A stretch of DNA of 64,000 bases from JAABRB01 sp963735025 (GCA_963735025.1 CAVTJG010000011.1:186001-250000), one strand, 5' to 3'; counted from the stretch's first letter, positions 37,270-47,123 are shown. The notes: a model not told the origin generated them from the sequence alone. Numbers and translations are program-made.

Positions 37270-37306
37270 TCTCGCCAACGGGGCGCGCGGGGCCGGGGGC
37301 AGGGGA

Positions 37307-38500
37307 ATGAGCGATCTGCAACTCGGTCTGCTCGTGATCGGTGTCCTGGTCGTCGTCGGGGTGATCGCATACAACAAGTGGCAGGAGATGCGCGTGCGGC
37401 GCAAGGCCCAGGCAGAGTTTGGGTCACGCCACGACGATGTGCTCCTGGAGGGCGGTGAGCGGGCTGGACCGCTGCCGGACAACCAGCCTCCACGTTCACT
37501 GCCAAGCGCCTCCAGCCTCGAGCGCGACACCGATCAAGCGTTCGTTGACCATGGTCGGGTCGAACATACCCTTGGCGACTCTATCGTGGTCGACGAGATC
37601 CCCGTGGATTCGGTGCCGGGTGCTGGAGGTGCACCGCTCGTAACGCCGCAGCAGACGGCACCATCCGGGGCGGCTGGGGCGCGGGTCCTGGAAGACGTCG
37701 TTGACTACATCGCCACGCTAGAATGCCCCTCATCCACCGCGGGAGAGGAGATTCTCGCGCAGGCCTCCGCATTGCCACACGACGGGCAGCGCCGGCCGAT
37801 CTACTGGGAAGCGTTCGACTCGGCGCAGGGCGATTGGGAACTCGTCAGCCGCCACAAGCACTACCGGCGCGTCCGTGCAGGCGTCCAGCTTGCAAGCCGT
37901 GCCGGCCCGGCGGCCGCTGCGGACCTCGACGCCTTCTCCGCAGGCGTGGAGAAAGTTGCGCGCGCGCTGGGCGCAGAACTCGGGCTGCCCGACGCGGCAG
38001 AGGCCGCGCGCCGCGCGAGCGATCTAGACCGGTTTTGCTCGGACGTCGATGTGCAGGTGGGCCTCAACGTGGTGGCCACTGAAGGCGAGACCTTCCCCGG
38101 CACGAAGATCCGGGCACTGGCGGAGAGCGCCGGGATGCAGTACGGAAAGGACGGTCGATTCCACCGTGTCACCGAAGGTGGAGCGGAGCTGTTCGGCCTA
38201 GCTAATCTCGAGCCGATGCCGTTCCACGCGGAAACCATGCGAACACTCGCCACCCAGGGCGTGACGATTCTGCTCGATGTTCCGCGCGCGCCGCCCGCCG
38301 CCACAACCTTTCGCGCGTACGTCGAATTCGCCCGCCAGGCCGAACATTCGCTCGGCGGTGCACTCGTCGACGACAACCGCAAGTCGATCAATCAGGCAGC
38401 CCTGGATTCGATCGCCATGCAGCTCGAGGCGATTCACAAGACCATGTCCGCACGCGGAATCACACCCGGCGGCCCCCTCGCGCTGCGCCTGTTCTCCTGA
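37307..38500 (+). CDS. zipA: Cell division protein ZipA
   Basis: ZipA anchors FtsZ to the inner membrane at the septum. The 397-residue protein has an N-terminal membrane segment (LQLGLLVIGVLVVVGVIAY) followed by a basic stretch (RVRRKAQ), a Pro/Ala-rich linker, and a C-terminal FtsZ-binding domain from about residue 255 (DVQVGLNVVATEGETFPG, FHAETMRTLATQGVTILLDVP). Sequence drift is high in this family, but the architecture and smc-zipA-ligA order are diagnostic. Its stop directly abuts the ligA start. Confidence 0.92.
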   Translation: MSDLQLGLLVIGVLVVVGVIAYNKWQEMRVRRKAQAEFGSRHDDVLLEGGERAGPLPDNQPPRSLPSASSLERDTDQAFVDHGRVEHTLGDSIVVDEIPVDSVPGAGGAPLVTPQQTAPSGAAGARVLEDVVDYIATLECPSSTAGEEILAQASALPHDGQRRPIYWEAFDSAQGDWELVSRHKHYRRVRAGVQLASRAGPAAAADLDAFSAGVEKVARALGAELGLPDAAEAARRASDLDRFCSDVDVQVGLNVVATEGETFPGTKIRALAESAGMQYGKDGRFHRVTEGGAELFGLANLEPMPFHAETMRTLATQGVTILLDVPRAPPAATTFRAYVEFARQAEHSLGGALVDDNRKSINQAALDSIAMQLEAIHKTMSARGITPGGPLALRLFS

Positions 38501-40513
38501 ATGAATGCGCCGGGCGATGCGAGCGCGCGCATCGAGCGCCTCCGCCGCGAAATCGAGGAGCACAATCACAGCTACTATGCCCTCGACCGCCCAACGATCA
38601 GCGATGCGGAATACGATCGGATGTTCCGCGAGCTCCAGGCGCTCGAGCAGGCGCACCCGGAGCTCGCCAGCGCGGATTCGCCGACGCAACGGGTCGGCGG
38701 CGCACCGCTTCCGGAATTCGCGAGCGTCACGCACGAAGTGCCGATGCTCTCGCTCAACAATGCCTTCAGCGAGACCGAGGCGGAGGCATTCGACCGGCGT
38801 GCGCGGGAGGGGCTCGCACGCGACGAGGTCGAATACAACTGCGAGCCGAAATTCGACGGTCTTGCAATCAGCCTGACCTACGCCGAGGGCCGTTTCGTCC
38901 GCGGCGCAACGCGGGGCGACGGATACACGGGGGAGGATGTCACGCCCAACCTGCGCACGGTGCGAGGCATTCCGCTGCGCCTCCGCGCGCAGCGTCCGCC
39001 GGCGCTGATCGACGTGCGTGGCGAGATCATCATGTATCACGACGACTTCGACCGGCTCAACGCGCGTCAGCGCGCGCGCGGCGAGAAGGAGTTCGTGAAT
39101 CCGCGGAACGCCGCGGCGGGCAGCCTGCGCCAGCTCGACCCCCGTGTCACCGCAGAACGTCCGCTCAGGCTGTTCGCCTACGGGGTCGGCGAGTTTCGCG
39201 GCGCCGCGCTGCCGCCTACCCAGAAGGATCTGCTCGATCTGCTCGCCGAGCTCGGCTTGCCGGTTTGCGGCGAGCGGGAAGTGACGTCGGGTGTGGCTGG
39301 GCTTCTTGCATACTATCGGAGCCTCCTCGAGAAGCGTGCGGCACTTCCCTACGACGTCGACGGCGTGGTTTACAAAGTGAATCGGCTCGCGGACCAGCAG
39401 CTACTGGGTTTCGTCTCGCGCGCGCCGCGCTTCGCGATTGCACACAAGTTTCCGGCCGAGGAGGCAGAGACAGAAGTCGTCGCAATCGAAGTGCAGGTCG
39501 GCCGGACCGGCGCGATCACACCGGTGGCCCGCCTCAAGCCGGTGTTCGTCGGTGGGGTAACGGTCACGAATGCGACCCTGCACAACGAAGACGAGGTCCA
39601 CCGCAAGGACGTGCGCGTGGGTGACACGGTGGTCGTGCGGCGCGCGGGCGACGTGATCCCGGAAGTCCTCAGAGTCGTTCCGGGTAGGCGCCAACCGCAC
39701 GCGTCCGTGTACCACTTGCCACGCAAGTGCCCGGCTTGCGGTTCGGCGGTGATCCGACTCCCCGACGAGGCAGTCGCGCGCTGCTCGGGCGGGCTCGTGT
39801 GTCCCGCGCAACGCAAGCAGGCGCTGTGGCACTTCGCCTCGCGGCGTGCGATGGATATCGATGGACTGGGGGAGAAGCTGATCGAACAGCTCGTCGACGC
39901 GGACATCGTTCATGGGCCTGCAGAGCTGTACGGGCTCGGACTCGAAGAACTCTCCGGCCTCGAGCGCATGGGGGAGAAATCCGCGCAAAATGTGCTCGCG
40001 GCAATCGAGAAGTCAAAGCGGACGACGTTGCGGCGTTTCATCTATGCGCTGGGCATCCGCAACGTGGGCGAGGCGACTGCCAAGGATCTCGCGGCACACT
40101 TCGGTACCCTGGACGCACTCATGGCGGCAGACGAGGCGGCTCTGCAGGAGGTGGAGGATGTCGGCCCGATCGTGGCCGAATCGATCCGGCAGTTCTTTGC
40201 CGAGCCACACAACGTCCGGGCGGTCGAGGCGCTGCGACGCGCGGGTGTCGGCTGGTCGGAGGCCCCGCGGGTACGTCCCGGGCAAGGCCCGCTCGCCGGC
40301 AAGTCGTTCGTGCTGACCGGTACACTGTCCGGCATGACGCGCGAGGAGGCGACCGCGCAGGTCGAGGCACGCGGGGGTAAGGTGAGCGGCTCGGTCTCCG
40401 GAAAGACGGACTACGTCGTCGCCGGCACGGACCCCGGGTCGAAGCTCGCCAAAGCCGAACGGCTGGGCGTCACGATCCTGGACGAAGCGGCGTTGCGCAA
40501 GCTGCTCGGTTGA
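38501..40513 (+). CDS. ligA: NAD-dependent DNA ligase
   Basis: LigA seals nicks in replication using NAD. The 670-residue protein has the Ia domain, the adenylation lysine K117 in CEPKFDGLAI, the OB fold, a Cys4 zinc finger (CPACG, later ARCSGGLVCPAQ), helix-hairpin-helix repeats and a C-terminal BRCT domain (GKSFVLTGTLSGMTREEA). The start abuts the zipA stop. Four bases separate its stop from the next ATG. Confidence 0.97.
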   Translation: MNAPGDASARIERLRREIEEHNHSYYALDRPTISDAEYDRMFRELQALEQAHPELASADSPTQRVGGAPLPEFASVTHEVPMLSLNNAFSETEAEAFDRRAREGLARDEVEYNCEPKFDGLAISLTYAEGRFVRGATRGDGYTGEDVTPNLRTVRGIPLRLRAQRPPALIDVRGEIIMYHDDFDRLNARQRARGEKEFVNPRNAAAGSLRQLDPRVTAERPLRLFAYGVGEFRGAALPPTQKDLLDLLAELGLPVCGEREVTSGVAGLLAYYRSLLEKRAALPYDVDGVVYKVNRLADQQLLGFVSRAPRFAIAHKFPAEEAETEVVAIEVQVGRTGAITPVARLKPVFVGGVTVTNATLHNEDEVHRKDVRVGDTVVVRRAGDVIPEVLRVVPGRRQPHASVYHLPRKCPACGSAVIRLPDEAVARCSGGLVCPAQRKQALWHFASRRAMDIDGLGEKLIEQLVDADIVHGPAELYGLGLEELSGLERMGEKSAQNVLAAIEKSKRTTLRRFIYALGIRNVGEATAKDLAAHFGTLDALMAADEAALQEVEDVGPIVAESIRQFFAEPHNVRAVEALRRAGVGWSEAPRVRPGQGPLAGKSFVLTGTLSGMTREEATAQVEARGGKVSGSVSGKTDYVVAGTDPGSKLAKAERLGVTILDEAALRKLLG

Positions 40514-40516
40514 GGG

Positions 40517-41410
40517 ATGGAGACTCGGATGAGGAAAATCACGAAGGCCGTTTTCCCGGTTGCCGGCTTCGGCAGCCGGTTTCTTCCCGCGACGAAGGCT
40601 AGCCCGAAAGAGATGATGCCGATCGTGGACAAGCCCTTGATCCAGTATGCGGTCGAGGAGGCGGTCGCGGCGGGCATGACCGACATGGTGTTCGTCACCG
40701 GCCGGCACAAACGCGCGATCGAGGATCATTTCGACAAGGCGTACGAAATCGAAAGCGAGCTCGCGAGCCGCGGGAAGCAGGCGTTGCTGGAGCTGGTTCG
40801 GGACATCATTCCGCGGCACGTGAACTGCATCTACATCCGCCAACCGGAGCAACTCGGGCTCGGACACGCCGTGCAATGCGCCCGCCCGGTGCTGAACGAG
40901 GAGCCATTCGCGGTGATCCTGGCCGATGACCTCATCGACGCGCAGACGCCCGTGATGCGCCAGATGGTCGATGTCTTCGAACAGGAACAGGCTTCGGTCC
41001 TCGGCGTCCTGGAGGTGCCACGCGAGCAGACTGCCAGTTACGGCATTGTGGTGGCGGAGTCGCTGCGTCCGCGGCTGGAGCAGGTGCGGGGCATCGTCGA
41101 GAAGCCCGCTCCCGACGCCGCACCCTCCAATCTGGCTGTCATCGGCCGCTACGTGCTGACACCCGCGATATTCGAGCATCTCGCGCGGATCCGCCCCGGG
41201 GCGGGCGGGGAGATTCAGTTGACAGACGCGATCGCGAGTCTGCTCGCCGAAGAACGCGTGCTGGCCTACCGGTTCGAAGGAAGGCGTTACGACTGCGGAT
41301 CGAAGTTGGGCTATCTCCAGGCGACGGTCGCATTGGGCGTCCGGCACGCCGAAGTCGGTGCGGACTTCACCGCCTACCTCAGGGATTTCACTGCACATCT
41401 GACCGGCTGA
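40517..41410 (+). CDS. galU: UTP-glucose-1-phosphate uridylyltransferase
   Basis: GalU makes UDP-glucose for polysaccharides and LPS. The 297-residue protein has the nucleotide motif PVAGFGSRFLPATKASPKEM at about residues 14-33 and DKPLIQYAVEEA. Later ILADDLID and the EIQLTDAIA end region follow. Two start codons are possible, ATG 40517 and ATG 40529; the first has AGGG from the ligA end nearby. It could be one operon with ligA. Confidence 0.95.
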   Translation: METRMRKITKAVFPVAGFGSRFLPATKASPKEMMPIVDKPLIQYAVEEAVAAGMTDMVFVTGRHKRAIEDHFDKAYEIESELASRGKQALLELVRDIIPRHVNCIYIRQPEQLGLGHAVQCARPVLNEEPFAVILADDLIDAQTPVMRQMVDVFEQEQASVLGVLEVPREQTASYGIVVAESLRPRLEQVRGIVEKPAPDAAPSNLAVIGRYVLTPAIFEHLARIRPGAGGEIQLTDAIASLLAEERVLAYRFEGRRYDCGSKLGYLQATVALGVRHAEVGADFTAYLRDFTAHLTG

Positions 41411-41416
41411 GAGGCA

Positions 41417-41447
41417 CTTCAGAACCGCGCGAGCAGCGGGCTATACT
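41417..41447 (+). promoter_or_regulatory. Putative promoter for the DsrE-like gene
   Basis: TATACT (41442-41447) is a good -10 box. CTTCAG at 41417-41422 is a weak -35 with a 19-base spacer. The DsrE-like gene starts 43 bases downstream with a GGAGG ribosome binding site. Confidence 0.45.
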
Positions 41448-41490
41448 GGCGCTATTTCAGTAATTCCTGATATTCCTGCGGAGGATAAAC

Positions 41491-41859
41491 ATGGCCGATA
41501 AGCTGATGATTGTGATGGTCAATACGGATCCGCGTGACGGTCCTGAATTGGGTGCGCCGTTCTTTCAGGCCACCGTGGCGGCTGCCATGGAATTCGAGGT
41601 GGAAGTCATCCTCACGGGTCGCTCCGGGGAGCTCGCGGTCCGGGGCGTCGCCGAGAAGCTGCACGTGAAGGAAGGGTCCCCGAAGAGCGTCTACGATTTC
41701 ATCAAGGACGCGCACGAGGCAGGCGTGAAATTCAAGGTGTGCACGCCCACGCTCGACCTCTGGGGCCAGGATCTCATTCCCGAGATCGAGGAGACGGTCG
41801 GCGGCGCCTATGTGATCGGCCAGGCGATGGACGACAACGTCGTCACCTTCACGTATTGA
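41491..41859 (+). CDS. DsrE/DsrF-like family protein
   Basis: This 122-residue small protein of the DsrE/TusD-like fold starts with a parallel beta-sheet pattern (KLMIVMVNTDP). It has one Cys at KVCTPTLDLWG near residue 80, where sulfur-relay members carry their active Cys. Such soluble proteins act in sulfur transfer or have unknown roles. A CGGAGG ribosome binding site precedes the ATG. No dsr or tus partners are nearby, so the function is not assigned. Confidence 0.8.
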   Translation: MADKLMIVMVNTDPRDGPELGAPFFQATVAAAMEFEVEVILTGRSGELAVRGVAEKLHVKEGSPKSVYDFIKDAHEAGVKFKVCTPTLDLWGQDLIPEIEETVGGAYVIGQAMDDNVVTFTY

Positions 41860-41870
41860 ATCGCTAGCGG

Positions 41871-42419
41871 ATGCTGACTGCGGAGCAGGCCTGGAAGGCG
41901 TTGGAAGAGGCGGATCTGCTCGTCTCGAGCGAGGAGGTCGACCGCGCGATCGAGCGGATCGCGGCCGGGATCACCGCGCGCTTTCACGACCGCTATCCGA
42001 TGCTTCTCTGCGTCATGAACGGTGCGGTGTTCTTCTGCGGGAAGCTGCTTCCGCTCCTGCGTTTTCCCTTGCATCTCGATTACGTGCATGCGTCGCGCTA
42101 CGGCTCCGAGATCGAGGGCCAACGGCTGGTCTGGCGTGCCCACCCGCCGGATTCGGTCAAGGGGCGCGAAATCATCGTCGTAGACGACATCCTCGACGTC
42201 GGGGAGACGCTGGCAGCGATCAAGACCCGGGTGCTCGAGCTCGGTGCCACGGCCTGTCACATCGCGGTCCTGACGGACAAGAAAAAGACGGGCCCCAAGC
42301 CGGTCTCGGCAGATTTCGTCGGGATCGAGGTCGAAGACCGGTTCGTCTTTGGATGCGGCCTCGACGCCTACGGATCGTGGCGTAATCTGCCCGCGATCTA
42401 CGCCTTGAAGGGCGCCTGA
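41871..42419 (+). CDS. hpt: Hypoxanthine-guanine phosphoribosyltransferase
   Basis: This purine salvage enzyme makes IMP or GMP from hypoxanthine or guanine and PRPP. The 182-residue protein has the PRPP-binding motif IIVVDDILDVGETL near residue 100 and the base-binding VGIEVEDRFVFGCGLD end. Its partner gene immediately downstream is a methylthioinosine phosphorylase, which releases hypoxanthine, so the two fit one salvage route. The single base between hpt stop and the next ATG suggests co-translation. Confidence 0.92.
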   Translation: MLTAEQAWKALEEADLLVSSEEVDRAIERIAAGITARFHDRYPMLLCVMNGAVFFCGKLLPLLRFPLHLDYVHASRYGSEIEGQRLVWRAHPPDSVKGREIIVVDDILDVGETLAAIKTRVLELGATACHIAVLTDKKKTGPKPVSADFVGIEVEDRFVFGCGLDAYGSWRNLPAIYALKGA

Positions 42420-42420
42420 A

Positions 42421-43161
42421 ATGCTGGGGGTCATCGGTGGGAGTGGGCTGACACGCCTGTCGAGCCTGGAGGAGACGCGGCGCAAGGCGGTCAAGACGCC
42501 TTACGGCGAGCCATCCGGCGCGATCACGCTCGGAACGATCCGCGGACGGGCAGTGATGTTCCTGGCGCGCCACGGAGACGGCCACACGCTCCCTCCCCAC
42601 GAGGTGAACTACCGCGCCAATCTCTGGGCATTGAAGGAGGCGGGGGCCGCAAGCGTCGTCGCGGTGGCGTCGGTGGGCGGCGTACGACCCGATCTCGGGC
42701 CAGGAGTGCTGGTCGTCCCGCACCAGATCATCGACTACACGTGGGGGCGGCGAGCAACCTTCTTCGACGGTGGTGATGTTCCGGTCAAGCACGTCGATTT
42801 CACGCATCCTTATACCGAGTCGCTGCGGCGGAGAATCCTTGCGGCCGCCCGCGCTGCCAAAGAGACGGTCATCGACGGCGGCGTGTACGCTGCGACGCAG
42901 GGACCGCGACTGGAGTCGGCCGCCGAGATCGATCGGCTCGAACGCGACGGTGCCGACATGGTCGGCATGACGGGCATGCCGGAGGCCGCGCTCGCGCGCG
43001 AGCTCGAACTCGAATATGCCGCGATCGCGGTCGTCGTCAATCACGCTGCCGGACGCGGGGAATCGCGGAACGGCATCGCGCTGGACGGGATCGAAGCCAT
43101 GCTGGAGAAGACGATCGGCCGCGCGCGACACGTGATCGAGGAGCTGGCGACGCTGCCATGA
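42421..43161 (+). CDS. S-methyl-5'-thioinosine phosphorylase (MTAP family)
   Basis: This 246-residue purine nucleoside phosphorylase (type II, MTAP/MTIP clade) has GVIGGSGL at residues 3-10, the phosphate-binding ARHG, HEVNYRAN, TQGPRLES and GMTGMPEA motifs. Pseudomonas-type MTIP proteins have the same short length and cleave methylthioinosine to hypoxanthine and methylthioribose-1-phosphate. The hpt gene next to it would use the hypoxanthine. Substrate choice between methylthioadenosine and methylthioinosine is inferred, not seen. Its stop overlaps the def start (ATGA). Confidence 0.85.
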   Translation: MLGVIGGSGLTRLSSLEETRRKAVKTPYGEPSGAITLGTIRGRAVMFLARHGDGHTLPPHEVNYRANLWALKEAGAASVVAVASVGGVRPDLGPGVLVVPHQIIDYTWGRRATFFDGGDVPVKHVDFTHPYTESLRRRILAAARAAKETVIDGGVYAATQGPRLESAAEIDRLERDGADMVGMTGMPEAALARELELEYAAIAVVVNHAAGRGESRNGIALDGIEAMLEKTIGRARHVIEELATLP

Positions 43162-43688
43162 TTCGCGAGGTCCTGCGTATGGGTGATCCACGCCTGCTGG
43201 AGATTGCGCACCCGGTCGAGCAGTTCGGTACGCCCGAACTGCTGGCGCTGATCGCGGACATGCGCGACACGATGGCGCATCTCGACGGCGCCGGCCTCGC
43301 CGCACCGCAGATCGGTGTCGGATTGCGAGTCGTGATATTCGGCGTGCACAGCAATGCGCGTTATCCGGACGCGGAAGAAGTTCCCGATACCGTGCTCGTC
43401 AATCCGACGCTGACTCCGCTCGGATCCGAAGTGGAGGAAGGCTGGGAAGGATGCCTTTCGGTTCCCGGGATGCGTGGAGTCGTTCCGCGCTTCGTTCACC
43501 TGCGCTATCGGGGCCACGACGAGTATGGCGCGATGATCGATCGGACCGTGACCGGATTTCATGCCCGCGTGGTTCAGCATGAATGCGACCACCTGGACGG
43601 AATCCTCTATCCGATGCGGATTCGCGATCTGGCCAATTTCGGATTCACGGATACGCTGTTCCCGGGGCAGGAGATGCGCGACGAATGA
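43158..43688 (+). CDS. def: Peptide deformylase
   Basis: Peptide deformylase removes the N-formyl group from nascent proteins. All three motifs are present in the 176-residue protein: GAGLAAPQIG, EGCLSVPG and QHECDHLDG, giving the Cys and two His metal ligands and catalytic Glu (here in HECDH). The start overlaps the preceding gene by four bases. The commoner def-fmt operon is not present here, so another def may exist elsewhere. Confidence 0.94.
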   Translation: MIREVLRMGDPRLLEIAHPVEQFGTPELLALIADMRDTMAHLDGAGLAAPQIGVGLRVVIFGVHSNARYPDAEEVPDTVLVNPTLTPLGSEVEEGWEGCLSVPGMRGVVPRFVHLRYRGHDEYGAMIDRTVTGFHARVVQHECDHLDGILYPMRIRDLANFGFTDTLFPGQEMRDE

Positions 43689-43704
43689 GGGGTAGGGCCG
43701 CGGC

Positions 43705-46287
43705 TCATTGCAGTGCCGCGAGCAGATCGTTCTCCAGCTGCAGCATCTTGCGCTCGTTCTGCAGCGCGGTGCCGGTCACGACGAAGACGTCTTCGGCGCG
43801 CTCGCCCAATGTCACGATCTTCGCAGTACGCAGGCTGATGTGATACTGCCCGAGCACTCGCGCAACCGCGTAGAGGAGCCCGGGCCGGTCGCCCGCCGCG
43901 ATCGACAGGACGTGATACGGCCCGCGCTCGTCGGGTCGGATGTGCACCTCCGGCGTCACGGGAAAGTGCTTGAGCTGGCGAGAGATGCGTCCACTCATCG
44001 GCGGGGGAAGCGGCGCGTGGCGCTCCAGCCGCTCGGCGAGGTCATGCTCGATCAGGCTGCTCATTTCCCGGTATGGCGACGACCCGGGCGGCGACAGCAC
44101 GAGAAACGTATCCAGCGCATAGCCATGGCGCGTGGTGTGAATCTTCGCGTCGAGGATGTTGTCATTGATCTGCCCGAAGTAGCCACAAATCCGCGCGAAG
44201 AGGTCAGGCTGGTCGCGGCAGTAGACCATGACCTGAATGCCTTCACCGATGGGCGACAGGCGTGCCTTGACGACCGGCTTTTCCGGCGCGACGCGATAGT
44301 GCAGGTGACGCGTCTGCCAGGCGATCTCCTGCGGCTCGTGACGCAGGAAGTAGGCCAGATCCAGTTCCCGCCACAGAGGCTTGCTCGCATCGTCGGAGAG
44401 GGCGTAGAGCCGTAGCAGGCGCGCAGCTTCGGCCTGCTTGGCCTGCACATCCCGATCGAATCCGACACTGTCTCCGCGCAGCACGGCACGCGACGCGCGC
44501 AGCAGATCCTCGAGCAACTTGCCTTTCCACGCGTTCCAGACCTTCGGGCTCGTGCCGCGAATGTCCGCGACCGTGAGCAGGTAGAGGGCAATCAGGCGTC
44601 GCTCGGTCACGACTATCCGCGCGAACTCCGCAATCACCGCGGGGTCCGCGAGGTCGCGCTTCTGCGCGAACGTCGACATCGTGAGGTGATGCTCGACAAG
44701 GAATCCGACGAGCTCGACGTCTTCGGGTGCGAGATCATGGGCGACGCAGAACCGCCGCGCATCGTGCTGCCCCAGCTTGGAGTGGTCGCCGCCGCGGCCC
44801 TTGGCGATGTCGTGAAAGATCGCGGCGATGTACAGCAGCCAGGCTCGCTCGAAGTCCGCGATAAGCCGGCTGCAGAGCGGGTACTCGTGCGCATGCTCGA
44901 CCATCATGAAACGCCTGATGTTGCGCACGACCTGGAGAATATGCTGGTCGACGGTATACACGTGATACAGGTCGTGCTGCATCTGTCCGACGATGCGCCC
45001 GAAGGCAGGCAGGTAGCGCCCGAGAATGCCGTACTGATTCATGCGCCGTAGCTCGTGGACGATGCCGCGTGGCTGCCGGAGAATATCGATGAAACGCGCC
45101 CGATTGACGGGATCGCGCCGGAACTTCGCGTCGATATGACTGCGGGCGCGCCAGAGCGCGCGCAGCGTCGGTGCGGTCATCCCCTTCAGTTCGGAGTGCT
45201 GCTGCATGATCAGAAAACTCTCCAGGATTGCGCCGGGCTCGCGCTCGAAGAGCTCGGGATCGCGTGCGTCGAGCAGTTCGCGCACGCTCTGGAAGTGCGC
45301 ATCGATGACCTCCGGCTCCGTATCGTGGCTCGGAAAGATCGCCGCACCGAGATTCTGGAGCACGGTGGTGTTCAGTTGTGTGACGGCCTTGGCCGTGCGG
45401 TAGTAGCGTTGCATGAACACCTCGCTCGCGCGTTTCGAGCCAGTGGGCTGGATCGCGAACTCGGTCGCCAGCGCGTCCTGATAGTCGAACAGGATGCGGT
45501 CCTCACGGCGTCTGGCGAGCAGGTGCAGGCGAATACGGATGTGCCGAAGCAGATCCTCGTGCCGCTTCAGCTGCCGGGCTTCCGCCGGCGTGACGAGACC
45601 CTGCATCGAGAGCGCACGCCAGTCCTTCGCGATATGCGCGGCACGGCTTACCCATAGGATGATCTGCAGATCCCGCAGTCCACCCGGCGACTCCTTGAGG
45701 TTCGGCTCGAGGCTGTACGGAGTGTCCTGGTATCTCTCGTGCCGCTGCTCCTGTTCGACGCGCTTGGCCTTGAAGTAGCGTCGGACGTCGAATCCACGAT
45801 TCACCGCTTCATTCAGCGAGTCGAAGGATGCCCGGCTGCCGGCAAGATGGCGGGCCTCGAGCAGGGTCGTCTGGATCGTGATGTCCTTGGCCGCTTCTTC
45901 GGCGCACTCGGCTATCGTGCGCACGCTGTGCCCGATCTCGAGCCCGACATCCCAGACGTTGCCGATGAATCGCTCGACCGATTCGCGGTGCTCACCGTCG
46001 AGCGGCGCCGGAAGCAGTATCAGAATGTCGACGTCGGAGTGCGGAAACAGCTCGCCCCGCCCATAACCGCCAACGGCAACCAGCGCGAACCCGGGCGGGA
46101 ACGACGCCCGCTTCCAGATTGTCCGCAGCACATCGTCGACCAGGCGGCGGTGTCGGCTCAGGAATCGGGACGCGTCCGGCCGGTCCAGATAGGCGGCGCG
46201 AAGCACCGCACGCGCCCTGTCCAGCTGCTCACGCGAATCCGAAATCAGCGCCGTATCGTCGGTTCGACGCGGTTGTACGGCGCTCAT
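43705..46287 (-). CDS. glnD: [Protein-PII] uridylyltransferase/uridylyl-removing enzyme
   Basis: GlnD senses glutamine and uridylylates or deuridylylates PII proteins. The 860-residue protein has the nucleotidyltransferase motif GGYGRGELFPHSDVDIL, an HD domain (LYIAAIFHDIAKGRGGDHS) and two C-terminal ACT domains (VMVYCRDQPDLFARI; VLSIAAGDRPGLLYAVARVL). I set the start at ATG 46287, where homology begins; a longer frame to 46452 overlaps map and is rejected. The map-glnD order matches many proteobacteria. Confidence 0.95.
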   Translation of the reverse strand: MSAVQPRRTDDTALISDSREQLDRARAVLRAAYLDRPDASRFLSRHRRLVDDVLRTIWKRASFPPGFALVAVGGYGRGELFPHSDVDILILLPAPLDGEHRESVERFIGNVWDVGLEIGHSVRTIAECAEEAAKDITIQTTLLEARHLAGSRASFDSLNEAVNRGFDVRRYFKAKRVEQEQRHERYQDTPYSLEPNLKESPGGLRDLQIILWVSRAAHIAKDWRALSMQGLVTPAEARQLKRHEDLLRHIRIRLHLLARRREDRILFDYQDALATEFAIQPTGSKRASEVFMQRYYRTAKAVTQLNTTVLQNLGAAIFPSHDTEPEVIDAHFQSVRELLDARDPELFEREPGAILESFLIMQQHSELKGMTAPTLRALWRARSHIDAKFRRDPVNRARFIDILRQPRGIVHELRRMNQYGILGRYLPAFGRIVGQMQHDLYHVYTVDQHILQVVRNIRRFMMVEHAHEYPLCSRLIADFERAWLLYIAAIFHDIAKGRGGDHSKLGQHDARRFCVAHDLAPEDVELVGFLVEHHLTMSTFAQKRDLADPAVIAEFARIVVTERRLIALYLLTVADIRGTSPKVWNAWKGKLLEDLLRASRAVLRGDSVGFDRDVQAKQAEAARLLRLYALSDDASKPLWRELDLAYFLRHEPQEIAWQTRHLHYRVAPEKPVVKARLSPIGEGIQVMVYCRDQPDLFARICGYFGQINDNILDAKIHTTRHGYALDTFLVLSPPGSSPYREMSSLIEHDLAERLERHAPLPPPMSGRISRQLKHFPVTPEVHIRPDERGPYHVLSIAAGDRPGLLYAVARVLGQYHISLRTAKIVTLGERAEDVFVVTGTALQNERKMLQLENDLLAALQ

Positions 46288-46316
46288 GCCACGGGCGGCG
46301 GTTGCCCGGATTCCCG

Positions 46317-47123
46317 CTAGGCCGCGGCAAGATGCTGCGGCATCGGCGGCGCGTCCGCCGAAAGGGTCAGTACTTCGAATCCCGCGTCGGTCACCAGGAC
46401 GGTGTGCTCCCACTGGGCCGACAGGCTGTGGTCCTTGGTCACGATGGTCCATCCATCCGCGAGCTCGCGGATTGCCGGCTTCCCGGCGTTGATCATCGGC
46501 TCGACCGTGAAGATCATGCCCGGCTCGAGACAGAGCCCGGTGCCGGACTTGCCGTAATGGAGCACCTGCGGCTCTTCGTGAAACTTCCGTCCGATGCCAT
46601 GTCCGCAGAATTCACGGACGACGCTGTAGCCGTGTTCCTCGGCGTGCTTCTGAATGACTGCGCCGATATCGCCGAGGTGGCCGCCGGGACGCACGGCCGC
46701 AATCCCCCGCCACATGCACTCGAACGTGGCATCCACGAGTCGCCGCGCCTGAATGGACGGTTCGCCGACGAAGAACATCCTGCTGGTGTCGCCGTGATAG
46801 CCGTCCTTGATGACGGTGACGTCGATATTGACGATGTCGCCCGTCTTGAGCACACGCTCCCCGGGGATTCCGTGGCAAACCTGATGGTTAACCGAGGTGC
46901 AAATCGACTTCGGGTACGGTTTGTAGCCCGGCGGGGCGTAGTTGAGCGGCGCGGGCACGGTTCCCTGGACGTCGACCATGTATTCGTGGCACCACCGGTC
47001 GAGGTCATCGGTGCTGACGCCTGCCCGCACTTTGGGAGCGATGAAATCGAGCACCTCCGCGGCAAGCCGGCCGGCGTGCCGCATGTATCCGATCTCCTCG
47101 GCGCTCTTGGGGACAACTGGCAT
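46317..47123 (-). CDS. map: Methionine aminopeptidase, type I
   Basis: This enzyme removes the initiator Met after deformylation. The 268-residue protein has metal ligands in IVNIDVTVIKDGYHGDTSR (two Asp), GHGIGRKFHEEP (His), a later IFTVEPM (Glu) and the final WEHTVLV (Glu). The start is ATG 47123; a TTG at 47144 is the only codon further upstream. It is divergent from rpsB, the classic map/rpsB arrangement. Confidence 0.96.
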   Translation of the reverse strand: MPVVPKSAEEIGYMRHAGRLAAEVLDFIAPKVRAGVSTDDLDRWCHEYMVDVQGTVPAPLNYAPPGYKPYPKSICTSVNHQVCHGIPGERVLKTGDIVNIDVTVIKDGYHGDTSRMFFVGEPSIQARRLVDATFECMWRGIAAVRPGGHLGDIGAVIQKHAEEHGYSVVREFCGHGIGRKFHEEPQVLHYGKSGTGLCLEPGMIFTVEPMINAGKPAIRELADGWTIVTKDHSLSAQWEHTVLVTDAGFEVLTLSADAPPMPQHLAAA

